Shown: positions 41,352-50,587, numbered from the stretch's first letter. The stretch is DNA of 64,000 nt from an uncultured Ruminococcus sp. (GCA_902762615.1 CACWOX010000001.1:1-64000); one strand, 5' to 3'. Translations and numbers: made by a program. The notes: a model not told the origin generated them from the sequence alone.

Positions 41352-42575
41352 TTACTTGCCATAAACAAGGTTGTACCAATACTTCTTGTTTTTATCAAAA
41401 TTGACTCCCAGCACCGATGCTCCTCTTACCTTCATATATTTGTAAGACCCATCAATTGGCATTCTGCCGTTTACTATCTTGTAATTGAGGTATTCCTTGG
41501 CATTCATGATCAGAGACATTACCTCGCCCTTGGTGAGATTGGTAGAAAGCATCGGAAGTACCACATCCGCCAGTTTATTAAGCTCGGAAACACTCATTCC
41601 CTTGGTCATTTTGATGATCTGACCAATCACCTTGCGCTGGCGCTCGGTACGGGCAAAATCCGTTCCGACATATCTGACTCGCGAGTAAGCGAGAGCCTGA
41701 ATGCCGTTGAGATGATAGGTGCCGGATTTATTCTGTTTGACCAAATTGGCGGATTTGCTCTTATTCAGGTACTTATTGATATAGGGAATGTAGGTTTTAT
41801 TCATAACCTTGATTTCTGCAGGAGTGAGCTTCAAATCCACTCCGCCCACAACATCAACCAGCTTGACAAAATTAAAGAAATCCACCTGCACATATCTGTT
41901 AAGAGAAATATCGAAATTCGTTTTGAATGTTTTAAACAGGAGATTGGGACCACCATACACAAAGGCGGAGTTGAGCCTATTTTTACCGACTCCGGGGATA
42001 CTGACATAGGTATCTCTGAGAACGGAAGTCATCGTCATTTTCTTGTTTTTCTTGTCAATTGACAGAATAATCATGGTATCGGTTCGGGCGCGTTTGTTTC
42101 CCTTCTGGCGGCTGTCGGTGCCAACAAGGAGAATATTCGTCACATTTTTGTTATCGGTTATGACGGATGTGTCTACGCTCGCAGCATCATCGGATGAAGC
42201 AGTATCCGCGTCTTTTTTGTCTCCGGCATTTTTGTCTTTTTCATCTTCTTTTGTTTCGCCGTCACCATCCTCCGAAGATGCATTTGCCTCCTCAAACAAT
42301 TGCTCAAGCTGCTGACGCTCTTCCTCGGTAAGCTCACTCTCGTTTATATCGTCCTCTTCGTAATCAATTGCTGTAACAATTTGGGTATCATCATTTGGCG
42401 AAGTAATGTTCATTTTGTTGTAATAATGCAGGAAGACGCCGTATGCTGAGGCAAAAACAATTATCAGCAAACAAAGTATCGTCCCCAGAACAACTATCAG
42501 TTTTTGTCTCAAAGTGAGCTTCTTCTTTGCCTTACCCTTTTTGGCAACATCGTTCTTATTAAGTTCCGATTTCAA
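41352..42575 (-). CDS. LytR-CpsA-Psr (LCP) family protein 2
   Basis: A 407-residue paralogue of the neighbouring LCP protein: one transmembrane helix (about 25-47), a 90-residue acidic linker (SEDGDGETKEDEKDKN), then the LCP domain with LLVGTDSRQKGNKRARTDTM, MTSVLRDTYVSIPG and YSRVRYVGTDFARTERQRK. It lacks the C-terminal Ala-rich tail of its partner. The start is TTG 42575; AAAGGA is about 12 bases upstream. The two genes probably arose by duplication and differ mainly in linker and tail. Confidence 0.92.
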   Translation of the reverse strand: MKSELNKNDVAKKGKAKKKLTLRQKLIVVLGTILCLLIIVFASAYGVFLHYYNKMNITSPNDDTQIVTAIDYEEDDINESELTEEERQQLEQLFEEANASSEDGDGETKEDEKDKNAGDKKDADTASSDDAASVDTSVITDNKNVTNILLVGTDSRQKGNKRARTDTMIILSIDKKNKKMTMTSVLRDTYVSIPGVGKNRLNSAFVYGGPNLLFKTFKTNFDISLNRYVQVDFFNFVKLVDVVGGVDLKLTPAEIKVMNKTYIPYINKYLNKSKSANLVKQNKSGTYHLNGIQALAYSRVRYVGTDFARTERQRKVIGQIIKMTKGMSVSELNKLADVVLPMLSTNLTKGEVMSLIMNAKEYLNYKIVNGRMPIDGSYKYMKVRGASVLGVNFDKNKKYWYNLVYGK

Positions 42576-42735
42576 TATACATCATTTCCTTTCATTGTCT
42601 AATAACATTCTACAGCTAAACCACCGATCCAAGCCTTTTAGCTGAAGAATACCATCAGATTGATATTTTATCATACAAATATGACTTTTACTTTTTGAAT
42701 TTATTAATTTACTATGACAGGCGTACAAATAATAA

Positions 42736-42773
42736 TCCCGGCAGACATGCAAATAACAGACAGACTGCCGGGA
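42736..42773 (-). terminator. Terminator after gapA
   Basis: TCCCGGCAG and CTGCCGGGA are perfectly complementary; on the minus strand TTATTATTTG follows. Confidence 0.75.
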
Positions 42774-42830
42774 CAATTATCAATAATCAAAGATTGACTA
42801 TCTGAAAAACTCCGAGCTTTAATAAATTAA

Positions 42831-43868
42831 TTACGCAAGCTCAGCAAAGTACTTGATGGTGCGAACCATCTGGCTGGTGTAAGAATTCTCGTTGTCATAC
42901 CAGGAAACAACCTGAACCTCGTACAGATCGTCAGCGATCTTTGCAACCATTGTCTGAGTAGCATCGAAGAGAGAACCGTATCTCATGCCGATAACGTCAG
43001 AAGAAACGATCTGATCCTCGTTGTAGCCGAAGGACTCGGAAGCAGCAGCCTTCATAGCAGCATTGATGCCTTCCTTGGTGACGTCAGCGCCCTTGACAAC
43101 AGCGGTGAGAATGGTGGTGGAACCTGTGGGAACAGGAACTCTCTGTGCGGAGCCAATGAGCTTGCCGTTGAGCTCAGGAATAACAAGACCGATTGCCTTG
43201 GCAGCGCCTGTGGAGTTAGGAACGATGTTGGCAGCGCCGGCTCTTGCTCTTCTGAGGTCGCCCTTTCTGTGAGGACCGTCGAGGATCATCTGATCGCCGG
43301 TGTAAGCATGGATGGTGCTCATGATACCGCTCTGAATGGGAGCGTAGTCATTGAGAGCCTTTGCCATAGGAGCAAGGCAGTTGGTGGTGCAGGAAGCTGC
43401 GGAGATGATGGTGTCCTCAGCAGTCAGAGTGTTCTCGTTGACGCTGAAAACGATGGTCTTGAGGTCATTGCCTGCGGGAGCAGAAATAACGACCTTCTTT
43501 GCGCCTGCATCAATGTGAGCCTGGCTCTTCTCCTTGGAGCAGTAGAAGCCTGTGCACTCGAGAACAACGTCAACGCCGATCTCGCCCCAGGGCAGCTCGT
43601 TAGCCTTTGCCATAGCATAGATCTTGAGGGTCTTGCCGTCAACTGTGATTGTGCCAGCCTCGTCATCAGCCTCAACAGTGTGAAGACCTTCGCCGATCTT
43701 GCCGCAGTAACCGCCCTGAGCGGTATCGTACTTGAGCAGCTGAGCAAGCATTGAGGGCTTGGTGAGGTCGTTGATAGCGACAACTTCATAGCCTTCAGCA
43801 CCAAACATCTGTCTGAAAGCGAGACGGCCAATGCGGCCAAAACCATTAATAGCAACTTTTACTGACAT
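42831..43868 (-). CDS. gapA: Glyceraldehyde-3-phosphate dehydrogenase, type I
   Basis: A 345-residue glycolytic enzyme. The NAD site is [15 protein letters not shown] with the NAD-selective INDL, and the catalytic Cys is in [13 protein letters not shown]. The C-terminal [13 protein letters not shown] segment completes the active site. It is preceded by AGGAGGTAA and its codons are strongly biased, consistent with high expression. It is a single gene with its own promoter and terminator and no other glycolytic genes beside it. Confidence 0.97.
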   Translation of the reverse strand: MSVKVAINGFGRIGRLAFRQMFGAEGYEVVAINDLTKPSMLAQLLKYDTAQGGYCGKIGEGLHTVEADDEAGTITVDGKTLKIYAMAKANELPWGEIGVDVVLECTGFYCSKEKSQAHIDAGAKKVVISAPAGNDLKTIVFSVNENTLTAEDTIISAASCTTNCLAPMAKALNDYAPIQSGIMSTIHAYTGDQMILDGPHRKGDLRRARAGAANIVPNSTGAAKAIGLVIPELNGKLIGSAQRVPVPTGSTTILTAVVKGADVTKEGINAAMKAAASESFGYNEDQIVSSDVIGMRYGSLFDATQTMVAKIADDLYEVQVVSWYDNENSYTSQMVRTIKYFAELA

Positions 43869-43903
43869 TGGAAAGTTACCTCCTAAAGAAAAATTCTGAT
43901 TAT

Positions 43904-43932
43904 ATAATATCCTATTTTTCTCTAAATTACAA
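43904..43932 (-). promoter_or_regulatory. Promoter of gapA
   Basis: On the minus strand TTGTAA (43932-43927), 17 bases, TATTAT (43909-43904). Confidence 0.55.
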
Positions 43933-44017
43933 GAGCAAGAGGTAAATTTTACAAAAATTTTTTATAATATTTCTGCATTGCTCCGCCCAATGAGTCAAAT
44001 AGAATAAATATCGGGGA

Positions 44018-44857
44018 TTAATCGAAATAAGGATTGCCGTTTGCACGCTTATCTGTAGGATCCCATCCGCCGTTTTTCTTGACTCTCTTGGGAAGCGACT
44101 GCGTTTTGAAATCCGGGCCGGTCGCATTCACCACATTCACCTGCGTTCCCTTTGGCATATTGAAATAAATCCAGTACGCGTCACGCGCACAAAGCTGGAT
44201 ACCGCCGCCCGACACAGGCTTTCCGATATTTTCATATCCTCCGTCGATCATGGTCCACGCTGTCTTTTTGCTGTAAGGAACAGAACTGATGTAATAATTT
44301 TCCTCTTTGCTTATGAGACAACCGTACTGACCATATTGCTTTTCTGCCAGCGTCGCCCATTTTTCTTTTCGCTCTATGCGATACACGCCCTCTTTTGTCG
44401 GAGTGGTGTCAGGCGCTCCGGTGGAGCACTGCATACAATGAAACGACTTGGTGTACTCACCGTTTGCATCCTTTTGATATGCCACTATCGTCTGGCTTTC
44501 TTTGTAAACCACCAGATAAAATTCGGATTTATAATCCGGATTGAGAATAAAATTCTCTTTAACCGGCTCAGTCGCAGCCGAGGATGTATCATTCGGAGCG
44601 GATTCAGCAGAACCGGCAGCGTCCTGCGAAGAAACAGATTCCGAGGGGGAGGTTTCACTGGGCAGGCTTTGATTGGACGGTGATACATAGTCTGAATATG
44701 TCACATCGCCCATAGGAATCGTGTCAAGAAGTTTATCGTTAAAATTTCTCTTGCCATTGTAAACCATCACAGTAAAAACCGAAAGCGAAGCAACAACAAT
44801 ACACAGCGATATAGCTGCAACAGCTATTTTTTTGGCGTCATTTTTTTTCTTGTACAT
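44018..44857 (-). CDS. L,D-transpeptidase (YkuD)-like membrane protein lacking the catalytic Cys
   Basis: A 279-residue protein with one N-terminal transmembrane helix (about 10-32), a Ser/Pro/Glu-rich linker (about 58-98) and a YkuD-type domain (about 105-255). Family features are CSTGAPDTTPTKEGVYRI and DAYWIYFNMPKGTQV. In active enzymes these frame the S-H-G-C-I-R-L motif; here it reads SGGGIQLCARDA, so both His and the nucleophile Cys are Gly, with a Cys four residues later. Catalysis by the usual mechanism looks impossible. Start ATG 44857 has GGGGA about 6 bases upstream; a longer frame has no site. Confidence 0.8.
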   Translation of the reverse strand: MYKKKNDAKKIAVAAISLCIVVASLSVFTVMVYNGKRNFNDKLLDTIPMGDVTYSDYVSPSNQSLPSETSPSESVSSQDAAGSAESAPNDTSSAATEPVKENFILNPDYKSEFYLVVYKESQTIVAYQKDANGEYTKSFHCMQCSTGAPDTTPTKEGVYRIERKEKWATLAEKQYGQYGCLISKEENYYISSVPYSKKTAWTMIDGGYENIGKPVSGGGIQLCARDAYWIYFNMPKGTQVNVVNATGPDFKTQSLPKRVKKNGGWDPTDKRANGNPYFD

Positions 44858-44948
44858 TAAAAATCCCCATTTATAATCAGATATTCTCACGATTCTACGT
44901 GCACATTATGATTATACATTAATTATGAAAAATGTCAATGCAAATCAA

Positions 44949-45011
44949 CAAAAAACAGCGCATCACTTGTTCACACTCGGATCAGCTCCTTCTGTGCCGT
45001 TAATGCGCTGT
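44949..45011 (-). terminator. Terminator after the Thr-rich protein gene
   Basis: ACAGCGCAT (44955-44963) and ATGCGCTGT (45003-45011) are complementary; on the minus strand TTTTTTG follows. Confidence 0.75.
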
Positions 45012-45064
45012 AATATTAAATATTGCGATGTACAGATTATATCATACAATGAACCGAGTCATCA

Positions 45065-45418
45065 TCAATACCATCCGTCAACCCAGCCTCCGTCGTTGTC
45101 GCCCTGACCTTTGGTCGTGGTTGTAGCCTTCTTGGTAGTTGCCTTTTGGGTCGCCTTTGTTGTTTTCTTGGTGCTGTTTTCGGTCGTTGTTTCTTCGATT
45201 TCCTCTGCGGAGGTTTCAGTGGTTGAAGCTGTGGTGGACTCTGTGGTGGTAGTCGTCGGCAGGGTAGCCACTGTCTCCACATTGTTCTTGGGTTCCTCTC
45301 TGCCAACGCCGACATGAATCAGACCGAAGCCGCACAATACCGCGACAATAAATATCTCAACAGTCAATGTTACCGCAAGGGTCATCAGGACTATTTTAAG
45401 CTTTAAAGATGAATTCAT
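45065..45418 (-). CDS. Membrane protein with Thr-rich extracellular tail
   Basis: A 117-residue protein of unknown function. One transmembrane helix (about 8-34) is followed by a tail of about 80 residues that is mainly Thr, Lys and Glu (TLPTTTTTESTTASTTETS), ending in a short aromatic motif GGWVDGWY. Such tails are often glycosylated or span the cell wall. AAGGAG lies 10 bases upstream, and the gene follows the transglutaminase-like gene by 18 bases, so the two are probably cotranscribed. Confidence 0.75.
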   Translation of the reverse strand: MNSSLKLKIVLMTLAVTLTVEIFIVAVLCGFGLIHVGVGREEPKNNVETVATLPTTTTTESTTASTTETSAEEIEETTTENSTKKTTKATQKATTKKATTTTKGQGDNDGGWVDGWY

Positions 45419-45436
45419 ATCAATTAATCTCCTTTA

Positions 45437-47116
45437 TTACTGTATATTCAAAAAGCCTTTAAGCTTTTTAATAACTGCCAGCTGTGATTCGTCGGGATTC
45501 TGAATGGCAGAATACGAATCATAAGCTGCCTGAGCCACTCCGTAAAAAGACCTTTCCACCGTTTCGGAATAAATAATATGCTCCTCACCGGTATTATCGT
45601 CAATATAGATGAGATATCCGCGTCCCTTAACATTCGTGCCAAAAAACGAGGTCGGTATATTGATAAGAACGCCTGTGTATGTGTACTGTGTCTCGTCCTG
45701 ACTGTAAATATTATCTGCCTTAATTTTGCGTACGCTGGGTGTGTTGATGGTAAGCTCGTTGTCGCCAAGTGTACCGGAGGCAATGATCAGCGTGCCGAAT
45801 TCGGGAATGTAATGCACCGATCGGAGTCCGTCATCCCTCTTGATCTGTATGCCAAAACGGATGCCGTAAGGCTCGCTGACTCTGATGCTGGCGCCAAGAG
45901 TAACCAAATTGATTTTAGGATCCGTATCAACAATATAATGGTCATACGCGGATTCGCTGAGAGGCGGATAAACCAGCGGTTGCTTCATCTGAGTGCTCAT
46001 GACCTGTCCGTCGTTGATATGATCCTGCGCAAAGGTCTTGTTGCTTCTTACCCAAGTGGTGCTGCCTACCAAAAAGTAATTATACAAAATCTTTGAAGAA
46101 CCGTCATCCCATGTGGAATCCACTCCGTACCATTTATTTCCGATTTTTACGTAATTCCACATGTGCGCTCCGCCGGAGGAATCCGAAGTCATACCGGTTC
46201 CCGAAACAAGCGCACAATCTATGCCAAATTTGCCGGAGAGTATTTTAAAGGCTTTAGAATACCCCTCACACACAAATGTACCCTTGCCCGTAAAGAGAGG
46301 AGCCGCGGTATATGCATAACCGTAAGTATAGGTTGATACGCTGATGGCAGAATAATCATAAGAAGCGTTAACGCATATATAATCATGAATTGCCTTTAAT
46401 GTTTCATAGATCGATTCGTTTTTTCTTGACTGTTTGATACTGCTGACCGCAGATGTCAAGCCGGCGTCATAAGCTGCCAGATCATTGTATGCGTTAGGAT
46501 ATGCGTCTCTTGTAAATTCAAAATCAATTTGGTCTACCGTCGCCGTACTTGAACCTGACGTAAAATTGATCTGAATGGCGTAATTAAAAGCACGTATCCA
46601 GAATGCCTCCGGGCAGTCATAGAAAAATGCCGCGGCAGCACTGAGAACAGCATCGTCAATATCTGTCAGATCCCTGTCGTCTGCCGCATCGTTATCCGCG
46701 TCGGAATAAACCACGTCAAACGTCATAGGAGGATTCAGGGATACCGAAACCTTTTGCGTATAAGAACTTCTTTTTACAACAAAAGTGTCGTAAAGACCCT
46801 CAAAAAGCTTCTTTTCATTCGCGTTAAGTTCGCTCTTGTAGCTGCCGCTGTAGCTTGCTGAAGAAAGGAATCTTTTAAACTTCGTGCTTACTTTGGGTCT
46901 GCTTACGGTCTGGTTTGAAAGCAGAAGATCGGGAGCCTCATGCACAACTGTGATCGATTTGACTTCTGCGGCAGACGCGGATTCAGAAGCATCCGAAGGT
47001 GAAACTTCAGCCGAGGCATTCGCCTTGAAAAATGAAGCCGAAGCAAGAAGCACCGACACCGCAAGTACCGGAAGAAGTACATTGAGGAACTTAGCCTTCT
47101 GGGGCCGTTTCTTCAT
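45437..47116 (-). CDS. Secreted transglutaminase-like protein with shared C-terminal domain
   Basis: A 559-residue exported protein. A signal peptide (about 1-36, cut near ANASA) is followed by a helical region and a transglutaminase-like protease domain with the triad Cys in GTFVCEGYSKAF, His in GGAHMWNYVKI and Asp in YGVDSTWDD. Such domains may crosslink or cleave proteins in the wall. Residues about 422-545 are a separate domain (TLGASIRVSEPYGIRFGIQI ... YTGVLINIPTSFFGTNVKGR) also present at the end of the next gene upstream. Start is ATG 47116 with AAGGATC about 9 bases upstream. No LPXTG or lipobox is visible. Confidence 0.85.
   Translation of the reverse strand: MKKRPQKAKFLNVLLPVLAVSVLLASASFFKANASAEVSPSDASESASAAEVKSITVVHEAPDLLLSNQTVSRPKVSTKFKRFLSSASYSGSYKSELNANEKKLFEGLYDTFVVKRSSYTQKVSVSLNPPMTFDVVYSDADNDAADDRDLTDIDDAVLSAAAAFFYDCPEAFWIRAFNYAIQINFTSGSSTATVDQIDFEFTRDAYPNAYNDLAAYDAGLTSAVSSIKQSRKNESIYETLKAIHDYICVNASYDYSAISVSTYTYGYAYTAAPLFTGKGTFVCEGYSKAFKILSGKFGIDCALVSGTGMTSDSSGGAHMWNYVKIGNKWYGVDSTWDDGSSKILYNYFLVGSTTWVRSNKTFAQDHINDGQVMSTQMKQPLVYPPLSESAYDHYIVDTDPKINLVTLGASIRVSEPYGIRFGIQIKRDDGLRSVHYIPEFGTLIIASGTLGDNELTINTPSVRKIKADNIYSQDETQYTYTGVLINIPTSFFGTNVKGRGYLIYIDDNTGEEHIIYSETVERSFYGVAQAAYDSYSAIQNPDESQLAVIKKLKGFLNIQ
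45490..45901 (-). other. Shared C-terminal surface domain, copy 1
   Basis: About 130 residues with the landmarks LGASIRVSEPYGIRFG, EFGTLIIASGTLG, YTGVLINIPTSFF, GRGYLIYIDD and VAQAAYDSYS. The same order and spacing recur in the neighbouring protein (47575-47970). The domain is mostly beta-strand-like. I cannot assign it to a named family. Confidence 0.8.
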
Positions 47117-47256
47117 ATAATATCGATCCTTTCCATATAAATTATAAAACATATCCTATGGACTACTACTATTAATTATGCATAAATTTGCTTAAAAGTC
47201 AATGGTCATTGCGTATTTTTGGATTTATTTAATTATTAATTTTTTTAATAAAGATA

Positions 47257-47300
47257 ATCGGAGTACCGAAAATGCTCCATTGCATCTACAGTACTCCGAT
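47257..47300 (-). terminator. Terminator after the large surface protein gene
   Basis: ATCGGAGTAC (47257-47266) pairs perfectly with GTACTCCGAT (47291-47300); on the minus strand TATCTTTATT follows. Confidence 0.75.
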
Positions 47301-47366
47301 AGATTATATACAACTAAATTGATCGACAGATAAACGTATTTTGGCGGATACTCCGGATATCAATGA

Positions 47367-50066
47367 TCATTCCTGAGACTCTGTCGGTTCCTGAGACTCC
47401 GTTTGTTCCTTGGATTCGGTCGGTTCCTGAGATTCCGCTTGTTCTTCGGACTCTGTCGGTTCCTGAGACTCGGTTGCCTCCTGGGATTCTGTTGTCTCGT
47501 CAGCAGGTTCATCCTTGATTCCTAAAATATCTTTCAGATTGTTGATGGCTTTCTGCTGAGCTGCTGTGGGCTCTTCGATTTTTGAATAGTTCTCATAGGC
47601 AGCCTGTGCAACGCCATTGAAGGACTTGACCACCGTATTGGAATACATAGTGTAGACTTCACCGTCTGCTCCCTCATATTTCAAATATCCTCTTCCGACC
47701 ACGTTTGTGTTGAAGAAAGACTCGGGAATATTGATAAGCACGCCTGTATAAGTAATATGTCCGCTGGTGTTTTCAAGATCGTTATTTGCCTTTATACAGA
47801 GACAATTGGCTGTCTCCATAGTAAGTTCCTGATTCCCCAGCGTGCCGACAGCGATCATCAATGTGCCGTATTCTACAATTTTTGTAGATTTATACGCTTC
47901 ATCCTTTTCTATCCTCAAGCCGAAACGAATTCCATACGGCTCAGTGAGACGGATACTTGCACCGAGTATTTCATAGGACAGATCCGGCACCACTTCTATA
48001 GTAGAGGAAACGGAAATATCTCCGAGACTTGCTTTGACAGTTGCAGTTCCGAGTCCTACAGCCGTCACGGTACCGTCTGAATCAACGGTGGCGATCTCGG
48101 CGTTGGAGGAAGTCCACTTGAGCGAATCCTGTGGATCAGCAGTCGAAACCGCTACATTAAGCTTTGCATTTTCACCGGGATGAAGTGTCTGCGATACCTT
48201 ATCCATATCAAGAGAAACTGCCCACACGCTGAATTCATCACTTACACATTCCTGACGACCGCCGTTTGTATTAACCGCAGTCACAGTCACGGTGTATTTT
48301 CCTTCTTCGGTATCAAATGTGCAGGATGTTCCGTTCAGGTCATCTTCATAAACCGCTGTGTCATCAGACTTGACAACAATATGATATCCTGTGGCTCCCT
48401 TACAGGGATCCCAGTTAACAGTTGCCTTTGAGTCAATGTCGTAATACTTGCTTTCAGATGTAACAACCGGCTGATCCAGCACACCCACATAGAATTCAAA
48501 GACCTTTGACGGAATCCAGTCGTACTCGCCTGTAGATTCTACAGCTGAGACAACAGCCGTATAACGCCCGTCCGGAAGACCGTTCAGTGCAAACGATGTA
48601 CGTCCGGAAACAGTCTCACTGAAATCAAACGAATCTTCCTTGTCCCCGCTTACCTTCAGGTTGTAATCTGAGACGCCTTCGCAGTCATTCCAGCGAAGTG
48701 CAACCTCTCCGTCATGCGCAAAATATTTGACCGATGAATCAATCGCAATAAGCCGCTTGTTTCCTACAAAGAACCAGTACTTTTCAGATTTGGCTTTTTG
48801 CAGACCGCCGATCTCGTTTATTGCCTCGACATCCAATTCATAATAGCCGTCCTCCGGAGACAGCGAGAAAGACGTATCGTTTACATCCGCCTCACAATAA
48901 GGCTCATCATCATTTTTGGTAACAGTCACATGATAGTTAGTCGCACCGGCGCTTGGTTTCCAGTCGATTTTGACTTCATTGCCGGAAGGATAACAGACTT
49001 CTTCTGTTGTAAAAACAGGAGCGTCGAGCTTTCCGATGGAGAAAGAAACGCATTCGCTTTTCAACTGCTGAGAGCCGCAGACCGAAGTGACATACACCTC
49101 ATAGTCTCCGTTGCCGTTGTTGACCTGATAGTTTGTATCAATCACTACCTCGCCGGAAACGATCGGATCTCCGTCCTTGAAAACATCGACAAGGTAGTAA
49201 CTTGCATTTGTAACATACTTCCAATTGACATCTACCTGTGCGTTCTCTGCGTAGTATTGATGCGCTGTGGAAGCAACGGGAGCCACCAGATCCATTTTTT
49301 TGCTTGTCACATTAATTCGTGTGACGACGTTGTAAACGGAACCTTTAAAAATAAGATATCCGTTTGAGTCAACGGAAGTCCTCTCAACAACTACTTTTCT
49401 GGATACAGGCGGCGTCTGCTCATAAATGACAAAATACTTGTCGGTAATGTCTCCCACCCAAGCCACGTGACCGTTTTTGCTGATGGCGTCCCCGATTTGT
49501 ATTTTATTCGCCTTTACTTTACTGTAATGACTCGCATACGGACTCGATACAATCTTGGTGACACTGCCATACCGGGGGCTTGTTCCTCTCATAAAGGAGC
49601 CGCCAAGCACTTCACTGACAAAGTTGGCGCAGCATGAGCCGTAAACAGGACCTGTTCTCCACTGACCGCTGACGCTGTTGCATTTGGCAGTAGCGGAATA
49701 ATTTGACTTAGCATAATTTTTATACTCGCGTAAAGATTTAAGACTGTAATCATCCACCACTTCCGTCGTAAAGAGGCAGAACGGCATTCCCTTTACAGGC
49801 TGACCTTTCTTAAAAACCGAGGAACCGTTGTATTTATTGCCGTTCCACGTCTTGATATCGCGTGACGGAATCCATGTATAGTTAATGATCTCCTCTGCCC
49901 TTGCACGCATAGAGGCAAGTGACGAAGCCTCTACGGCAGCATTTGCGACAAACCAGTTGCCGCTCCTTGCCATCATGGTAATCACCAGATCAAAAGCAAA
50001 TAAAAACGCTGCCAAAAAAGCCATGAGCCTTCTGCTTTTAGAATATTTTATAATTTTCTTTCGCAA
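47367..50066 (-). CDS. Large secreted protein: Cys-hydrolase, four Fn3-like repeats, BIG2, shared C-terminal domain
   Basis: A 899-residue exported protein. Domains in order: signal peptide (about 1-44); a CHAP/NlpC-P60-like hydrolase (about 55-260) with candidate nucleophile in YGSCCANFVSEVLGG and His in NGHVAWVGDI; four Fn3-like repeats of about 90 residues (about 265-640), each with a V-x-W-x-x-x-x-x-A/V-x-x-Y core; a BIG2 domain (about 642-722) with WTSSNAEIATVDSDG; a C-terminal domain (about 725-860) shared with the transglutaminase-like protein; and a tail of TESQEP repeats. It probably acts on peptidoglycan or surface protein. No wall-sorting signal is seen. The first codon ATG follows a GGGAGGG site. 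Confidence 0.85.
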   Translation of the reverse strand: MRKKIIKYSKSRRLMAFLAAFLFAFDLVITMMARSGNWFVANAAVEASSLASMRARAEEIINYTWIPSRDIKTWNGNKYNGSSVFKKGQPVKGMPFCLFTTEVVDDYSLKSLREYKNYAKSNYSATAKCNSVSGQWRTGPVYGSCCANFVSEVLGGSFMRGTSPRYGSVTKIVSSPYASHYSKVKANKIQIGDAISKNGHVAWVGDITDKYFVIYEQTPPVSRKVVVERTSVDSNGYLIFKGSVYNVVTRINVTSKKMDLVAPVASTAHQYYAENAQVDVNWKYVTNASYYLVDVFKDGDPIVSGEVVIDTNYQVNNGNGDYEVYVTSVCGSQQLKSECVSFSIGKLDAPVFTTEEVCYPSGNEVKIDWKPSAGATNYHVTVTKNDDEPYCEADVNDTSFSLSPEDGYYELDVEAINEIGGLQKAKSEKYWFFVGNKRLIAIDSSVKYFAHDGEVALRWNDCEGVSDYNLKVSGDKEDSFDFSETVSGRTSFALNGLPDGRYTAVVSAVESTGEYDWIPSKVFEFYVGVLDQPVVTSESKYYDIDSKATVNWDPCKGATGYHIVVKSDDTAVYEDDLNGTSCTFDTEEGKYTVTVTAVNTNGGRQECVSDEFSVWAVSLDMDKVSQTLHPGENAKLNVAVSTADPQDSLKWTSSNAEIATVDSDGTVTAVGLGTATVKASLGDISVSSTIEVVPDLSYEILGASIRLTEPYGIRFGLRIEKDEAYKSTKIVEYGTLMIAVGTLGNQELTMETANCLCIKANNDLENTSGHITYTGVLINIPESFFNTNVVGRGYLKYEGADGEVYTMYSNTVVKSFNGVAQAAYENYSKIEEPTAAQQKAINNLKDILGIKDEPADETTESQEATESQEPTESEEQAESQEPTESKEQTESQEPTESQE
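47370..47490 (-). repeat. TESQEP tail repeats
   Basis: The last 40 codons are imperfect copies of T-E-S-(Q/K/E)-E-(P/Q). The DNA units are 18-36 bases and have diverged at third positions, so they are not recent duplications. Confidence 0.85.
47575..47970 (-). other. Shared C-terminal surface domain, copy 2
   Basis: Landmarks LGASIRLTEPYGIRFG, EYGTLMIAVGTLG, YTGVLINIPESFF, GRGYLKYEG and VAQAAYENYS align with copy 1 without large gaps. The first 16 residues differ at only two positions. Confidence 0.8.
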
Positions 50067-50255
50067 GTAAAACCCTCCCAGCTGCTTATTCGCTAATTAT
50101 TATACATTATTATCAAAAAAGAGTCAATAGATTTAAAAATTTTTTTAATGCTTTTCATTATTGTTCTCTGCCATTTCTTTTTTGTCTGACAGTTCTGTGT
50201 GGATTTCAGTGATTTTTCAGCTGCGGCGGCGAAATTACGGCGCAAACGAACCCCC

Positions 50256-50494
50256 AAAAAACACTTCGCCCCCTGCAAGGAAGTGTATTTCTTTGCAGGG
50301 GGCGATTTTGACAAATACGGCGGGCTTCTCCTGCGGCAGGAAAAGTCGGTACGGTTTAATGACGGAATAAAAATACCCCGGCATAAAGAGAAACAGCCGA
50401 TATTTGTTTATCCCGGAAGCTCCGCCGTACAGTCCCGCCGCCGACAGTGCCTTCCTTTTACATATTATGCCTCACAGACGGCGGCGTTATTATA
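50256..50494 (-). other. Three-hairpin structured island, candidate ncRNA or small mobile repeat
   Basis: Hairpin A: TCGCCCCCTGCAA (50266-50278) with its perfect complement (50293-50305). Hairpin B: TACGGCGGGCTTC (50316-50328) with GAAGC-T-CCGCCGTA (50416-50429), one bulged base. Hairpin C: CGCCGCCG (50436-50443) with CGGCGGCG (50479-50486). On the minus strand a TATAAT lies at 50494-50489 and hairpin A is followed within five bases by TTTTTT, so a transcript of roughly 230 bases could start near 50482 and end there. I recognise no RNA family. Confidence 0.35.
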
Positions 50495-50558
50495 TTATTT
50501 TTGAAAGAAGGATATATAAAATTTTTACAATTTATCACTTTGCACTCACAAAAAAATA

Positions 50559-50587
50559 TTGACAACACGCCGCTGAATCATTATTAT
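50559..50587 (+). promoter_or_regulatory. Promoter of ddh
   Basis: TTGACA (50559-50564), 17 bases, TATTAT (50582-50587), giving a leader of about 80 bases. Confidence 0.7.

Noticed and set aside
50093-50314. Short minus-strand frame across hairpin A
   Set aside because: It overlaps the hairpin, has low-complexity Lys/Ala content and no ribosome site.
50256-50494. Structured island considered as RNase P RNA, SRP RNA, 6S RNA or tmRNA
   Set aside because: The conserved sequence blocks of RNase P, SRP RNA and tmRNA are not present, and the island is too short for RNase P RNA. For 6S RNA I see no single long rod with a central bubble.
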